This document shows, in pieces, positions 12,874 through 22,549 of a stretch of 64,000 nt of DNA. The position numbers and the translations under genes were made by a program. The first letter of the stretch is position 1. The number at the start of each line of letters is the position of its first letter. The notes beneath the pieces were generated by a model, which saw only the letters and a program-made list of their open reading frames with translations, searched no databases and was not told the origin of the DNA. Source of the stretch: Pseudalgibacter alginicilyticus (GTDB taxonomy: Bacteria; Bacteroidota; Bacteroidia; Flavobacteriales; Flavobacteriaceae). Where the stretch lies: contig NZ_CP012898.1 of NCBI RefSeq assembly GCF_001310225.1, positions 1-64,000 on the forward strand, read 5' to 3'.

Positions 12874-14571
12874 TTAATTACCGTTCATCATACCAGCACC
12901 TGAAAATAAGTTCATACTTTTATATTGATTAGGTTTTATAGAAGTTGTTGTTTTATTCAATGATTTAGCTATGACATTAACATTGTTTTTAGGCTTCTTT
13001 TTATCTATAATATCCATTTCCATTATTAATCCGTTTGAGAATTGTTTTATAATTCTAGAATCAATATCTGGTAAATTCATTTTATTTTGACCGCTAAAAT
13101 TCAGAAAATTAGTTAGTGTGATTTCTGCTTCTGTAGTATGATATATTTTCATTAGATACCTATCGTCTTCAAGTTGAAGTCCGTGGCATTGATAACCAAT
13201 AATAGTTTTAGAAGGTAAATCAGAAATTTCATATGTATTAATGTTTTCTTCAGTCTTTCCAGCATCGGGGATCGGGTATATTTGCATAAATTTGTTGCCT
13301 TGAGCATCAATAAGCATTAAAGAGGTGTTAAGGTTATTGTCAAAAAGCATAATGGTTTCCCCCATCTTTTTAGTTGTTTCGCTATTCATTTTTGTGGCTT
13401 GGTACTGGGCGCCATCTTTAATTAAAAAAGTTAAATTCATAACCTCATTTCGTTTGGTATTCAAGACCAGTTCAGTTTCTAATTTCCAGTCAAAGTCATA
13501 AGAATTTGGCAAATCACTCGGTTGTATTTTATGATTTTTTAATGCAGATTTAACTGATTTTACCTGTCCTTTAGAGTTACTTGTGTCATAGTCATCCTCG
13601 TCGATGTCACCTTTGGGTTGATTGCCCCCTTTAACAACACCGCCCATAACCGCTTCCATGAGACCTTGGCCTTGCATGCGTACTTCGCGTGCGGGGGGTA
13701 ATGTAACTTCCACGGGCTTATAATCATAAATCATTAAGCTTTCCCCTTTTTGCCGTGGCATTTCGCCTATTTCAAAGTTTTGTTTGGATTCCCCTATTTT
13801 AGTAAAAACCTCAACGAGTCTATCTTTATTATCGAATAAAACATAACTACCTTCATAGCCAGGCTCGTTTAAATAATTGAATTTAGTATAGGTTTTACCA
13901 TTTAGTGTTTGCTTTGATTCAGCAAAATCTTCGTATCTAAAATCGTCAGGTTTATAAATGAAAGCAAATTCAACAATACCGTTAAATGGGTTTGCCGTAA
14001 CTCCTAAATCAGATTGTTTTTGTAATTGAGCCATGAATGGTTCTGGAGGTAATTTATAAGCGTCCAACATCATAGTTGGTACCATTAAACCTTGACTTTG
14101 CAATGCAACAATAGAAGATTTGGTGTATTCACCATCTTTAAATCCATAAATAAAACCTTCGCTATCTATAAACCCTGGTTCAGGCAAATCATTTTCTAAT
14201 CTCACAGCAATTTCATTAGCATCAAAGTATTGTGTTTGTGTCAATTTCCCATTTTCATGCAATTTTACAACAGCATCTTCTTTGTAAAAACTTTTTTTTA
14301 GTTCTGTGTTTTTGTTTAATGCGGAATTACTTGAGGTAATTTGACTGTTTGAAGTTGTTGTTATTTCATCATTGCTATTTTTGTTATTAGGAGTAGTAAC
14401 ATCATCAATAGTTTTTTCTGTTTTTTTGCTAACAACTTCATCTGTTTTTCTGAGAATGGTACGTTCTGCAGCTTCTTCAGCTTTTTGCTTTAGTTTTTTT
14501 AAAAACTGAGCTTGTACTGAATAAGTAATGCATAAAATAAAAAAAGTTGTTATAATTACTTTTGGTTTCAT
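12874..14571 (-). CDS. Secreted DUF4412-domain protein
   Basis: A 565-residue protein with a signal peptide (cleavage after VQAQ), then a short charged helical segment (FLKKLKQKAEEAAERTILRK) and a low-complexity Ser/Thr/Asn stretch to about residue 95. The middle part (about 100-320) is unassigned. The part from about 365 onward (MNLTFLIKDGAQYQATKM, and later IIGYQCHGLQLEDDRYLMKIY) resembles DUF4412, a domain of unknown function common in secreted Bacteroidota proteins. It is likely periplasmic or surface exposed. It is 47 bases downstream of the small lipoprotein gene at 14619 on the same strand and may be co-transcribed with it. Confidence 0.7.
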   Translation of the reverse strand: MKPKVIITTFFILCITYSVQAQFLKKLKQKAEEAAERTILRKTDEVVSKKTEKTIDDVTTPNNKNSNDEITTTSNSQITSSNSALNKNTELKKSFYKEDAVVKLHENGKLTQTQYFDANEIAVRLENDLPEPGFIDSEGFIYGFKDGEYTKSSIVALQSQGLMVPTMMLDAYKLPPEPFMAQLQKQSDLGVTANPFNGIVEFAFIYKPDDFRYEDFAESKQTLNGKTYTKFNYLNEPGYEGSYVLFDNKDRLVEVFTKIGESKQNFEIGEMPRQKGESLMIYDYKPVEVTLPPAREVRMQGQGLMEAVMGGVVKGGNQPKGDIDEDDYDTSNSKGQVKSVKSALKNHKIQPSDLPNSYDFDWKLETELVLNTKRNEVMNLTFLIKDGAQYQATKMNSETTKKMGETIMLFDNNLNTSLMLIDAQGNKFMQIYPIPDAGKTEENINTYEISDLPSKTIIGYQCHGLQLEDDRYLMKIYHTTEAEITLTNFLNFSGQNKMNLPDIDSRIIKQFSNGLIMEMDIIDKKKPKNNVNVIAKSLNKTTTSIKPNQYKSMNLFSGAGMMNGN

Positions 14572-14618
14572 TTTAAGTATATGAATTTATTTGTTGCATT
14601 TTTTATAAAGACTATGTT

Positions 14619-14939
14619 TTAGTTTTGCGAACAATCTATGTCCTTCCATGCTTGGGCAGCGGCTTCTAATTCTGCATTTCCAATATCTTGTAAATATTCT
14701 TCACAGTTACCATACGCATTTATTAATTGAATGGACGCTTGTTTCAAACTATTACAATTAGTTTCGTTAGGGTTTAGTTGATAGGCTTGTAAGATGTTAG
14801 AGTAATCTTCCGTTACACTAAGAAGCGATTGAAAACAAGATCCATTTTGCTCACCACCACCGTCATCACTACTATCAGAGCAATTTGTGAAAAAGGCTAA
14901 TGTTGCAATAACTGTAAGGATTCTAAAAGTAGTTTTCAT
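14619..14939 (-). CDS. Small lipoprotein of unknown function
   Basis: A 106-residue protein whose N-terminus has a hydrophobic segment and a lipobox (LAFFTNC, modified Cys near residue 20), followed by an acidic Ser/Asp/Gly linker (SDSSDDGGGEQNG). The remaining 70 residues contain four Cys and look helical (LNPNETNCNSLKQASIQLIN). No family is recognised with certainty. Position and strand suggest an operon with the DUF4412 gene that follows. Confidence 0.7.
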   Translation of the reverse strand: MKTTFRILTVIATLAFFTNCSDSSDDGGGEQNGSCFQSLLSVTEDYSNILQAYQLNPNETNCNSLKQASIQLINAYGNCEEYLQDIGNAELEAAAQAWKDIDCSQN

Positions 14940-15043
14940 AATTTTAATTTTTTAATAGTTAATTTTGACTTGATTTTTAAAAAGGGAATAAATTCAATGA
15001 TTACATCTTCATTATTCCCCTTTTCACTGATTAATAGCGTCTT

Positions 15044-15181
15044 TTATTTTTTTAATCTGAATGATTTCACAACTTTATTATCTAACGTAATATTAAATAC
15101 ATACTGGCCGCTTTTTAAATGATCAATACTTACATAGATATTTTGATCATCCTCTTTTTTTATATCATTAGTTTCAACCAT
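15044..15181 (-). pseudogene. Orphan fragment resembling the end of a T9SS sorting domain
   Basis: A 45-codon reading frame starting at ATG 15181 and stopping at TAA 15046-15044. Its C-terminus (NIYVSIDHLKSGQYVFNIT, then KSFRLKK) has the last-two-strand pattern of the T9SS type A sorting domain (v.hLksGqYvf.i, k.FrlkK). The frame is open upstream only to a TAA about 14 codons before the ATG, with no signal peptide and no PNP-type motif. It could be the tail of a decayed secreted protein or a very short real gene. It is the only coding-like signal in the 382-base gap between the small lipoprotein and the hybrid sensor. Confidence 0.4.
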
Positions 15182-15321
15182 TATACCTTGTTTTAAGCAT
15201 ATAAAAGGAACAGAACTATTAAATAGGAGTTACTGCTGAAGTAAAATTAGTTTCAAATAAGAGCGTGTAATTCTACATATGTAACAAAGTATAGAACAAT
15301 TGTAACATGTAAGTTATACTG

Positions 15322-18300
15322 CTACTTTGAAGCGTATCCTGAAGGGGTACAATTATAAGCTTCTTTAAAACATTTAATAAAATAAGAAGGCGTATTGAAG
15401 CCTACTTGGTAGGCAATTTCGGAGATGGTACTATTGTTTTGTTCTAAAAGTGTTTTAGCTAGCTTTAAACGTTCAGCTCTAATAAATTCTGTAGTACTTA
15501 AATTTGTTAATGCTTTTAGTTTTCTATGCAATTGCATTCTGCTCATAAGCATGGCGTTACTTAAATTTTGAGCATTAAATTCTGGATTTATAATGTTTTT
15601 GTCCAGAACATCTTTTAAATTTTGGAAGAATACTTGATCGGCAGAAGTGGAAATCAAATCGTTAAGTTCAAAAGTATTACTATATAATTTTTGTAATTGT
15701 TGTCTTAATTCAATAAGTTTTTTTACTCTAATTTTAAGTTTTTTGCTGTTAAAAGGTTTTAGTATATAATCGTCTGCACCCGTTTTAAGTCCTTTTATTT
15801 CATTTTTATCACCACTTTTAGCTGTTAATAATATGATAGGAATGTGGCTAGTGCGTTGATCATGCTTTAAGGTATTACATAACTCAACACCGTTAACTTT
15901 GGGCATCATAACATCACTAATTATAATGTCTGGAATGTGCTTTATGGCACTTTTAATTCCTTGCTCACCATTAACAGCTTCTTTAATAGTATAGTTGTGT
16001 CTAAAAATAGTGATTACATAATCTCGAATATCGTCGTCGTCTTCTACAATTAACAAAACGGGTTTGTCTTTGTTGTTTTCTATTTCAGTTTCTATACTAT
16101 TTTCTTTATCAGAAATAGGGGAATGTATAGTATGTGTTGTTAAGGCATTGTCTGTTATTTCAGAAGTACTATAAAAAGAACGTTCAATTGGGAGGGTGAT
16201 TGTGAACTGTATTTCATCATTATTCATGGTATGTGCAACAATATTACCATGCGATAAAATACACAGTTCCTTAACTAAAGAAAGACCAATTCCAACACCA
16301 TCAGTTGTTTTATTTGTTTGGTAATAACGCTGAAATAATTTACTGATTTCAGAATCAGGTATTGTGTTTCCATTATTAATAATAGAAACAATTAATTGAC
16401 CATTTTGTATTGTAGATTCAAAATAGATTTTGCCTTTTTCTGGAGTATATTTTATAGCATTGCTTAATAGGTTTGATACAATTTTTTCGATAATATCAGG
16501 GTCAAACCAAGCATCATCAATTGTTTGTATATTATACGAATAATCTATTTTCTTTTCTTTTGCTTTAAATTCAAAAGCTATAACTAATTGTTTTAATAAT
16601 ACCACTAAATTGCCTTTGCTAACTGATAAGGTTAAATTTCCAGATTCAAGTTTTGCTAAATCTAACAATTGATTTACAAGGTTAAGAAGGCGGTGCGAAT
16701 TACGCTGAACAAGTGTTAATTCTTTTCTATCTTCATTAGAAAGATTCGTTTTTTGTAGCTGATTTTCAATAGGACCTGTAATTAATGTAAGTGGTGTACG
16801 AAATTCATGAGATAAATTTGTATATAATCTTGTTTTAAATTTATTAAGTTTTTTTAAACGTTTGGTTTCTTCGTTTTTAAACTGAAGTTGCATTTTCATG
16901 TGCCAACGCCATTTTAGGTAATAGTAAATGGCAAAGGATACTATGATAAATAAAAGGATGTATATAATAATGGCCAAAGTACTAAAATACCAAGGTTGTT
17001 TGATGGTAAAGGTATAGGTTGCAGGTGTTTCATTCCACACACCATCATAACTACAAGATATCACTTTAAATATATAGTTGTTAGGGGGTAAATTGGTGTA
17101 GTGAGCTACGTCATGATTATTAGAATTTATCCAATCTTTATCATGGTTTTCTAATTTATATTTAAATAAGTTTCGGTTTGGTTGTGAAAAATGTAGGCTT
17201 GAAAACGTAAAGGTCATTGTGTTTTCATCACTTTTAAAGTTAGCATTGTTGATTAAAGGCCGTTCTTTCGAGAAGATTTCAAATTTAGAAATAATCGTTT
17301 TTGGTTTTGTTGTATTGTAGGTTAATTGTTCAGGACTAAACCAATTAACACCTTCTAAGCCTCCAAAATATAAGATTCCGGATCGTTGATCTTTAAAATA
17401 GGCACCGGTATTGAATTCCGTGCTTTGTAAACCGTCATAAACAGTAAAATTTTCAAAATTATTATCTGGGTTTTGTGGATCGAATCTGCAAATTCCATTA
17501 TTGGTACTTAGCCATAAACTACCATGGTTGTCAGGTAGAATACTATAAACAACGTCGTTTGGTAGCCCATCTTTTGTTGTGTATGTTTTGATCTTTTTGT
17601 TTTTTATATTGTAAGTCTTGAGACCAGAACCATTGGTACCAACCCAAAGTATGTTATTTGAAAAATAAAGTGTTTTTATTTTATCAGCTAGGTTATCTAT
17701 TTTAGAAATTTTATTGGTGTGTTTATCTAATTTAAAAACTCCATCATTATCAGTTCCTATCCATAATGTATTATCGTTACCAGTTATTAAAACTCGAACA
17801 TTGTTACCTTTAAGATTTGAATTGTTACTGTTGTATTTCTTAACGATACCTTGATTTTTGTCAAATAATAAAATTCCATTGCGTTCTGTACACAACCATA
17901 ATTGATTTTCAGAGGCTTCAACAATCTGCCATATAGTGTATTTGGAAAGTTCTGGGTAAAATTTGTAATTTCCCGAAGCATCTAAACTATTTAGTCCATA
18001 TCCTTGATGTCCAATCCATAACACATTGTTGTTAAAGTTTAAACTAATTACACGGTTACTAGCTATTGATGAATTGTTTGTAGTAAAAGTTTTATATGTA
18101 TTTAATTTTACATCAAAATATGTTAAACCTTTACCTGAAGTACCTATCCAAAGGTTTGATAAGTTGTCTGTAGTGATACTTCGTACCATATCTACATTTA
18201 CATTTTTAGGAACTTGGTTATTTGTAAGTATATTAAATTTTATCAAATGCTCGTCATAATAACTGGCACCTGTGCCATCAGATCCAAACCAAATAATGCC

Positions 18301-19275
18301 TGTAGCATCCTGATATATACAGAGCATATCATTATAGTGTATAGCAAATGGATTGGTTTTATTGGCAGTAAAGTTGTTTACCACATTTCTTCTTAAATCT
18401 ATTAAATAGACTCCATTTCCATAGGTAGCTATCCAAACTCTATCTTTTTTATCAACTAAAATGTCTTCTATATTTAGGTCTGGGGGTAAATCTTTGTGAT
18501 GAAATTTTATAAAAAAATCTTGATTTAAAGGTTTTAGAAATAGGCCTTCGCCAAAAGTACCTAACCAAATGGTGCCCTTAGAGTCTTCTTCTAATGAACT
18601 AAAATTAGGATTGTTAGATTCTGAAACAGTTATTTCAATGTATGAATGGTTTTGATATTTATAAACAGCACCCGATGTAGCTATGATTAAATCATTATTA
18701 ACTTCAATATAATCGTAAACAGTTTTATTTATATCAGTGTCTTTAAAAATTTGTACTGTGTCTTTTGTTTTAGCATCTATTTTTAGTAAGCCATGGTCAT
18801 ACGTACCCAAATACATATTTAATACTTTGTCTTGAAAAACAGTACTTATACTATGAGGTAATTTAATATGTTTAAAATCATCTGTTTTTGGTTGATATAA
18901 TTCTAATTTTCCAGAATGAGTTATTATCCACAGTCGGTTTTGTTTATCAATGTATATTTTCCCAAGCTTACTAAAAGTACTTCTTGTAATATCTTCAAAT
19001 TGTTTGTCGTAATACGTAAAGTGCCTACCATCGTATTTATTCAAACCATCTTGGGTTGCCAACCACAAGTGTCCAATACTGTCTTGGGCAATACTGATGA
19101 CACTATTTTGTGATAAACCATCATTAATTGTTAGCGTTTTAAAGGCAAATTGCTTAGATGAAATAATAGAGTCTTGTGAAATGGGAGATCTGCTTTGTGT
19201 GTGTAAATAGAAAGAAAAAAGCAGAGTTCCGCATAAAATAACAAACCCGAATTTTTTACAATTTGTAAACAACAT
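15322..19275 (-). CDS. Hybrid two-component system sensor/AraC regulator
   Basis: A 1317-residue one-protein signalling system. An N-terminal signal/anchor is followed by a periplasmic two-bladed propeller built from about 14 reg_prop-type repeats (LWIGTSGKGL, LWIGTDNDGV, LWLSTNNGI; about 40-660), a Y_Y_Y domain (about 680-760), and a transmembrane segment near 765-790. In the cytoplasm come HisKA with the phospho-accepting His in LSHEFRTPLT (about 823), the ATPase N box (NLLSNAIKYTPEKG) and G box (DGVGIGLSL), a receiver with acidic pocket EDDDD and phospho-Asp in IISDVMMPK (about 1118), and a C-terminal AraC-type HTH (ISEIAYQVGFNTPSYFIKCF). All catalytic residues look present. Such proteins usually sense glycan fragments and control a neighbouring polysaccharide-utilisation locus, but no SusC/D or glycosidase gene is in view, so its target is unknown. 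Confidence 0.95.
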   Translation of the reverse strand: MLFTNCKKFGFVILCGTLLFSFYLHTQSRSPISQDSIISSKQFAFKTLTINDGLSQNSVISIAQDSIGHLWLATQDGLNKYDGRHFTYYDKQFEDITRSTFSKLGKIYIDKQNRLWIITHSGKLELYQPKTDDFKHIKLPHSISTVFQDKVLNMYLGTYDHGLLKIDAKTKDTVQIFKDTDINKTVYDYIEVNNDLIIATSGAVYKYQNHSYIEITVSESNNPNFSSLEEDSKGTIWLGTFGEGLFLKPLNQDFFIKFHHKDLPPDLNIEDILVDKKDRVWIATYGNGVYLIDLRRNVVNNFTANKTNPFAIHYNDMLCIYQDATGIIWFGSDGTGASYYDEHLIKFNILTNNQVPKNVNVDMVRSITTDNLSNLWIGTSGKGLTYFDVKLNTYKTFTTNNSSIASNRVISLNFNNNVLWIGHQGYGLNSLDASGNYKFYPELSKYTIWQIVEASENQLWLCTERNGILLFDKNQGIVKKYNSNNSNLKGNNVRVLITGNDNTLWIGTDNDGVFKLDKHTNKISKIDNLADKIKTLYFSNNILWVGTNGSGLKTYNIKNKKIKTYTTKDGLPNDVVYSILPDNHGSLWLSTNNGICRFDPQNPDNNFENFTVYDGLQSTEFNTGAYFKDQRSGILYFGGLEGVNWFSPEQLTYNTTKPKTIISKFEIFSKERPLINNANFKSDENTMTFTFSSLHFSQPNRNLFKYKLENHDKDWINSNNHDVAHYTNLPPNNYIFKVISCSYDGVWNETPATYTFTIKQPWYFSTLAIIIYILLFIIVSFAIYYYLKWRWHMKMQLQFKNEETKRLKKLNKFKTRLYTNLSHEFRTPLTLITGPIENQLQKTNLSNEDRKELTLVQRNSHRLLNLVNQLLDLAKLESGNLTLSVSKGNLVVLLKQLVIAFEFKAKEKKIDYSYNIQTIDDAWFDPDIIEKIVSNLLSNAIKYTPEKGKIYFESTIQNGQLIVSIINNGNTIPDSEISKLFQRYYQTNKTTDGVGIGLSLVKELCILSHGNIVAHTMNNDEIQFTITLPIERSFYSTSEITDNALTTHTIHSPISDKENSIETEIENNKDKPVLLIVEDDDDIRDYVITIFRHNYTIKEAVNGEQGIKSAIKHIPDIIISDVMMPKVNGVELCNTLKHDQRTSHIPIILLTAKSGDKNEIKGLKTGADDYILKPFNSKKLKIRVKKLIELRQQLQKLYSNTFELNDLISTSADQVFFQNLKDVLDKNIINPEFNAQNLSNAMLMSRMQLHRKLKALTNLSTTEFIRAERLKLAKTLLEQNNSTISEIAYQVGFNTPSYFIKCFKEAYNCTPSGYASK

Positions 19276-19447
19276 ACAAATAACTTTATTGACTATATTA
19301 ATAAAATAATAGTTGACGAAAATAATAATTTTATATTATATAAAGATAATCAGTAAGTTAAACAATTTGTTTTCAGTAATTTCTTATATTGTACGAGACT
19401 CATGTTGAGGGTTTTTTTGTTGGAAAATTTTACTTATTTTAGGCTTC

Positions 19448-19933
19448 ATGAATGCAGTTATCCAATCAACCCTTAAAACACTACAAAAATCTCAATCCTT
19501 ATTAGAAAAATTAACAGACTATCAGTTATGCAATGCATCGGTTTCTCCTTATTACTCGAGTATAGGAACACACCTTAGACATATATTGGATTTTTATGAA
19601 TGTGTTTTTAATGATAACCCTGAAACTAAAATAGATTTAACTTCAAGATCAAGAAATAAAGAGGTAGAACAGCGGTGTGATTGTGCAAAAGATTATTTGA
19701 ACTTAATAATAACTAAGTTAAAAACATCAGATTTTGAAATGAATAAAACCATTTTTGTAACAGACGATTTAGGTTTAGGAATTATTGAGATACCATACAC
19801 TTATGGAGCGTTGTTGGCACAGGCTAATAGCCATACCATTCATCATTATGCTATTATTAATTATATTTTAGATAATTTAGGAATTGTACTTGAGGATGCT
19901 GATTTTGGTTATAATCCAACTACTCCAAAGTAA
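19448..19933 (+). CDS. DinB-like metal-binding protein
   Basis: A 161-residue soluble protein with no signal peptide. It looks like the four-helix DinB/YfiT fold: a first helix pair with IGTHLRHILDFYE and a C-terminal helix with ANSHTIHHYAIINYIL. The spaced histidines fit the metal-binding His triad of that superfamily. Many members are thiol-dependent transferases or damage-induced proteins, but this member cannot be assigned a reaction. It is a single gene, divergent from the hybrid sensor (172-base gap) and convergent with the small membrane protein at 19958. Confidence 0.7.
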   Translation: MNAVIQSTLKTLQKSQSLLEKLTDYQLCNASVSPYYSSIGTHLRHILDFYECVFNDNPETKIDLTSRSRNKEVEQRCDCAKDYLNLIITKLKTSDFEMNKTIFVTDDLGLGIIEIPYTYGALLAQANSHTIHHYAIINYILDNLGIVLEDADFGYNPTTPK

Positions 19934-19957
19934 TTGTTATGAAATAAAAAGATAAAC

Positions 19958-20191
19958 TTATTTCTTTTTAAACATACTAGACATGATAATTTTTAAGCCT
20001 TTAAAAATTAAAAATACAGCAAAAGCACAAATCAAACAGCCCACAATTAAAAGTGGTAAATAAAGCGGTTTTTCTTTGTTTGACATTGCAATACTTAGTA
20101 AAATAGGCCCCATAAAGAGACTTAATACTGCAAACACCATAGTTTTTATTCCTTTGAAAAGTAGTTTTTTATCAGTTTTACTGGTTTCCAT
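19958..20191 (-). CDS. Small two-helix membrane protein (possibly DUF6095)
   Basis: A 77-residue protein with a charged N-terminus (METSKTDKKLLFKGIK), two hydrophobic helices (about 18-36 and 45-67) and a basic tail (SMFKKK). It overlaps the end of murQ by 14 bases, so the two are very likely translated from one message. It resembles the small flavobacterial proteins I associate with DUF6095, but I could not verify this. Function unknown. Confidence 0.65.
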   Translation of the reverse strand: METSKTDKKLLFKGIKTMVFAVLSLFMGPILLSIAMSNKEKPLYLPLLIVGCLICAFAVFLIFKGLKIIMSSMFKKK

Positions 20192-20999
20192 CTATATAGT
20201 TTTGAATTGCTAATCTAACGTTTTTATGTTCTTTAAGAAGTCGTTCAGCTTCTTTTTGAGAAATATTAAGCTCTGACATAATCATTCGGCTGCCTCTATC
20301 CACTAATTTATTATTACTTAATTGCATATCTACCATTTTGTTTCCCTTTACACGCCCAAGTTGAATCATGGTAGTAGTAGTTATCATGTTTAGCACTAAT
20401 TTTTGAGCCGTACCAGCTTTCATTCTGGAACTTCCTGTTATAAATTCAGGTCCTACAATAACTTCAATAGGAAATTGTGCTGTTTGTGAAAGCGGGCTGT
20501 TATAATTGCAAGTAATACAGCCTGTAATAATATTGTTTTTGTTACAGGTTTTTAAAGCGGAAATAACATAGGGTGTTGTGCCAGAAGCAGCTATTCCTAT
20601 AACAATATCATTTTCTGAGATATTGTAAGATTGAAGGTCATCCCAACCTAATGTTAGAGAATCTTCAGCAAACTCAACTGCTTTTCTTATAGCTTTATCA
20701 CCTCCAGCAATGAGTCCTATAACTAAATCATGAGAAACTCCAAAGGTAGGGGGGCATTCTGAAGCATCTAAAATGCCTAATCGGCCGCTAGTGCCCGCTC
20801 CAATATAAAATAATCGGCCGCCTAATTTTAGCTTGTTTACTATTTGAGAGACTAATTTTTCTATTTGAGGCAGCGCCTTTTCAACAGCTGAAGGCACTGT
20901 TTTATCTTCATTATTTATACTTAACAATAAGTCTTTTACATTCATTTTTTCCAAATGATTGTAATGAGAATCTTGTTCGGTTGTTTTAATAAAACTCAT
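20178..20999 (-). CDS. murQ: N-acetylmuramic acid 6-phosphate etherase
   Basis: A 273-residue cytoplasmic enzyme that cleaves the lactyl ether of MurNAc 6-phosphate to GlcNAc 6-phosphate and D-lactate during peptidoglycan recycling. The SIS-domain signatures are intact: YIGAGTSGRLGILDASECPP near 62-81, GIAASGTTPYV near the middle, and SSRMKAGTAQKLVLNMI followed by GRVKGNKMVDMQ. Length is normal for the short Bacteroidota MurQ form. It overlaps the small membrane protein downstream. A TACTTTTG sequence (21004-21011, minus) matching the -7 element lies just before the ATG, but without a good -33 partner. Confidence 0.95.
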   Translation of the reverse strand: MSFIKTTEQDSHYNHLEKMNVKDLLLSINNEDKTVPSAVEKALPQIEKLVSQIVNKLKLGGRLFYIGAGTSGRLGILDASECPPTFGVSHDLVIGLIAGGDKAIRKAVEFAEDSLTLGWDDLQSYNISENDIVIGIAASGTTPYVISALKTCNKNNIITGCITCNYNSPLSQTAQFPIEVIVGPEFITGSSRMKAGTAQKLVLNMITTTTMIQLGRVKGNKMVDMQLSNNKLVDRGSRMIMSELNISQKEAERLLKEHKNVRLAIQNYIDGNQ

Positions 21000-21027
21000 G
21001 TTTCAAAAGTATGAATTTAATATGAGT

Positions 21028-22491
21028 TTAATTATAAAGAATATCTTCGACTTCTATTTTTTTATCATTTATAAAATCATAGAGTGTTAGATATCTTAGC
21101 GTATAGTAATCTACCCAAAAATCTTCAAGTGAGTTTAAGTATGTTACAATAGCTTGATCCTTTTTTTCCTGACTGATGTTTAAATCGGTTATGGTTACTT
21201 TGCCAAGTACATATCTCTTTTTTGTAATATCGTAACTTTTATCAGCTATCTCTTTTGCTTTTTGAGAAGTTAATAAAAAATCTCTTTTACTTGACCAGTT
21301 TAGTACATGAAGGTAAATTTCCTGTTCAAAAGCTTGTTTATCTTGTTCAATATTATTGTTGGTTAAATCTAAATTGGCCTCAGCCATTTTGCGTTCTGAT
21401 TTTGAAACACCCCAATCAAAAATAGGAATTCCTATGTTTAATGCAATGTATTGTTGTTTGTTGTAATTATTGAATAAATTATTAAACTCGCTACCATATT
21501 GTGAGATGCCTAAGTTAGCAATTAAATTCATTTCTAATCTATTGCTTCCTTTGGCTCTAGCCAACTCATTTTCTGCTTGCAACCTTTTCCTTCTAAATTC
21601 TATAACAGCTTTTCTGTTGTTTTGAGCTTCCTCTAAAGCTTTGTTTATATCTACATCAAAAAGTGCCAATTCATCAGGTATTTCTAATGCTATGTTTTCA
21701 TTATTTAACTCTAAATAGCGTGCAATATTTTGGGAAGTTCGCTTGACTTCAATGGTGTTTGATGTAACGTTATTTTTAGAATTTAATAGTGATAATTCCA
21801 TTTGTAATAATTCATTTTCTGCTATTTTCCCCATTTTAAAACGCCCTTTGGAAATTTGGTAGAGTGTATCTTGGTTTGATAAGTTTTTTTTGGAAATGTT
21901 TAATTGCATTTGAGCTTTTAATAAATTAAAATAACGCAGACAGGTATTGATGGAAATTTGTTCCATGGTTTCAATAAAATCACGGCGAGATTCTTCGTAA
22001 ATTAAAGGTTCAATTTTTTTATCCCATCGAAAACTATTGTAAAAAAGTGAGTTTTGACGATATCTAATAGAAAATGGAACAACAGAATAATTTGTAATAT
22101 TGCTATTGCCATATAAATCTACCTTTTCTAAATTAGAATAGAGAGATATTGTGCCTCCAGTTAAAGCTACGTTTTGAGATAATGACAAGCCACCGGCTAA
22201 TAATAATTGGTTTTGATTAACAAAAACATCTTGACCTGCATCATTGGTCTGTCTGTTTGTTGAGTTGCTAAATTCTGGTAAAGTAGCATTCAAACTAAGT
22301 TGAGGTAAAAAGCGTGCTTTGTAGTTTTTAAAACGCCAAAAACTGGCTTGGTTTCTGTTTAGGTTTGTTTTGTAATCAGGAGATTGTTTTTGTGCTATAA
22401 TAATAGCTTCTCGTAATGTTATTTGTTTAGACTGTGATAATAAAGTAACTAACGGTAAAATAACAATTGCTATAAAGGATATTTTTTTCAC
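21028..22491 (-). CDS. TolC-family outer-membrane efflux channel
   Basis: A 487-residue protein with a signal peptide (MKKISFIAIVILPLVTLLSQ) and the tandem TolC/OEP repeat layout of long helices broken by barrel strands. It starts with the family's typical ITLREAIIIAQKQSPDYKTN, and the second half repeats the pattern (NNIEQDKQAFEQEIYLHVLN, KAKEIADKSYDITKKRY). It would form the outer-membrane exit duct of the tripartite pump whose adaptor and permease genes lie immediately upstream on the same strand (58-base gap). Substrate unknown. Confidence 0.9.
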   Translation of the reverse strand: MKKISFIAIVILPLVTLLSQSKQITLREAIIIAQKQSPDYKTNLNRNQASFWRFKNYKARFLPQLSLNATLPEFSNSTNRQTNDAGQDVFVNQNQLLLAGGLSLSQNVALTGGTISLYSNLEKVDLYGNSNITNYSVVPFSIRYRQNSLFYNSFRWDKKIEPLIYEESRRDFIETMEQISINTCLRYFNLLKAQMQLNISKKNLSNQDTLYQISKGRFKMGKIAENELLQMELSLLNSKNNVTSNTIEVKRTSQNIARYLELNNENIALEIPDELALFDVDINKALEEAQNNRKAVIEFRRKRLQAENELARAKGSNRLEMNLIANLGISQYGSEFNNLFNNYNKQQYIALNIGIPIFDWGVSKSERKMAEANLDLTNNNIEQDKQAFEQEIYLHVLNWSSKRDFLLTSQKAKEIADKSYDITKKRYVLGKVTITDLNISQEKKDQAIVTYLNSLEDFWVDYYTLRYLTLYDFINDKKIEVEDILYN

Positions 22492-22549
22492 ACGTTTAAT
22501 TTTTGAATTGTTTGTTGGTATAATTATAATTAGTTGTTAGACTATTATT

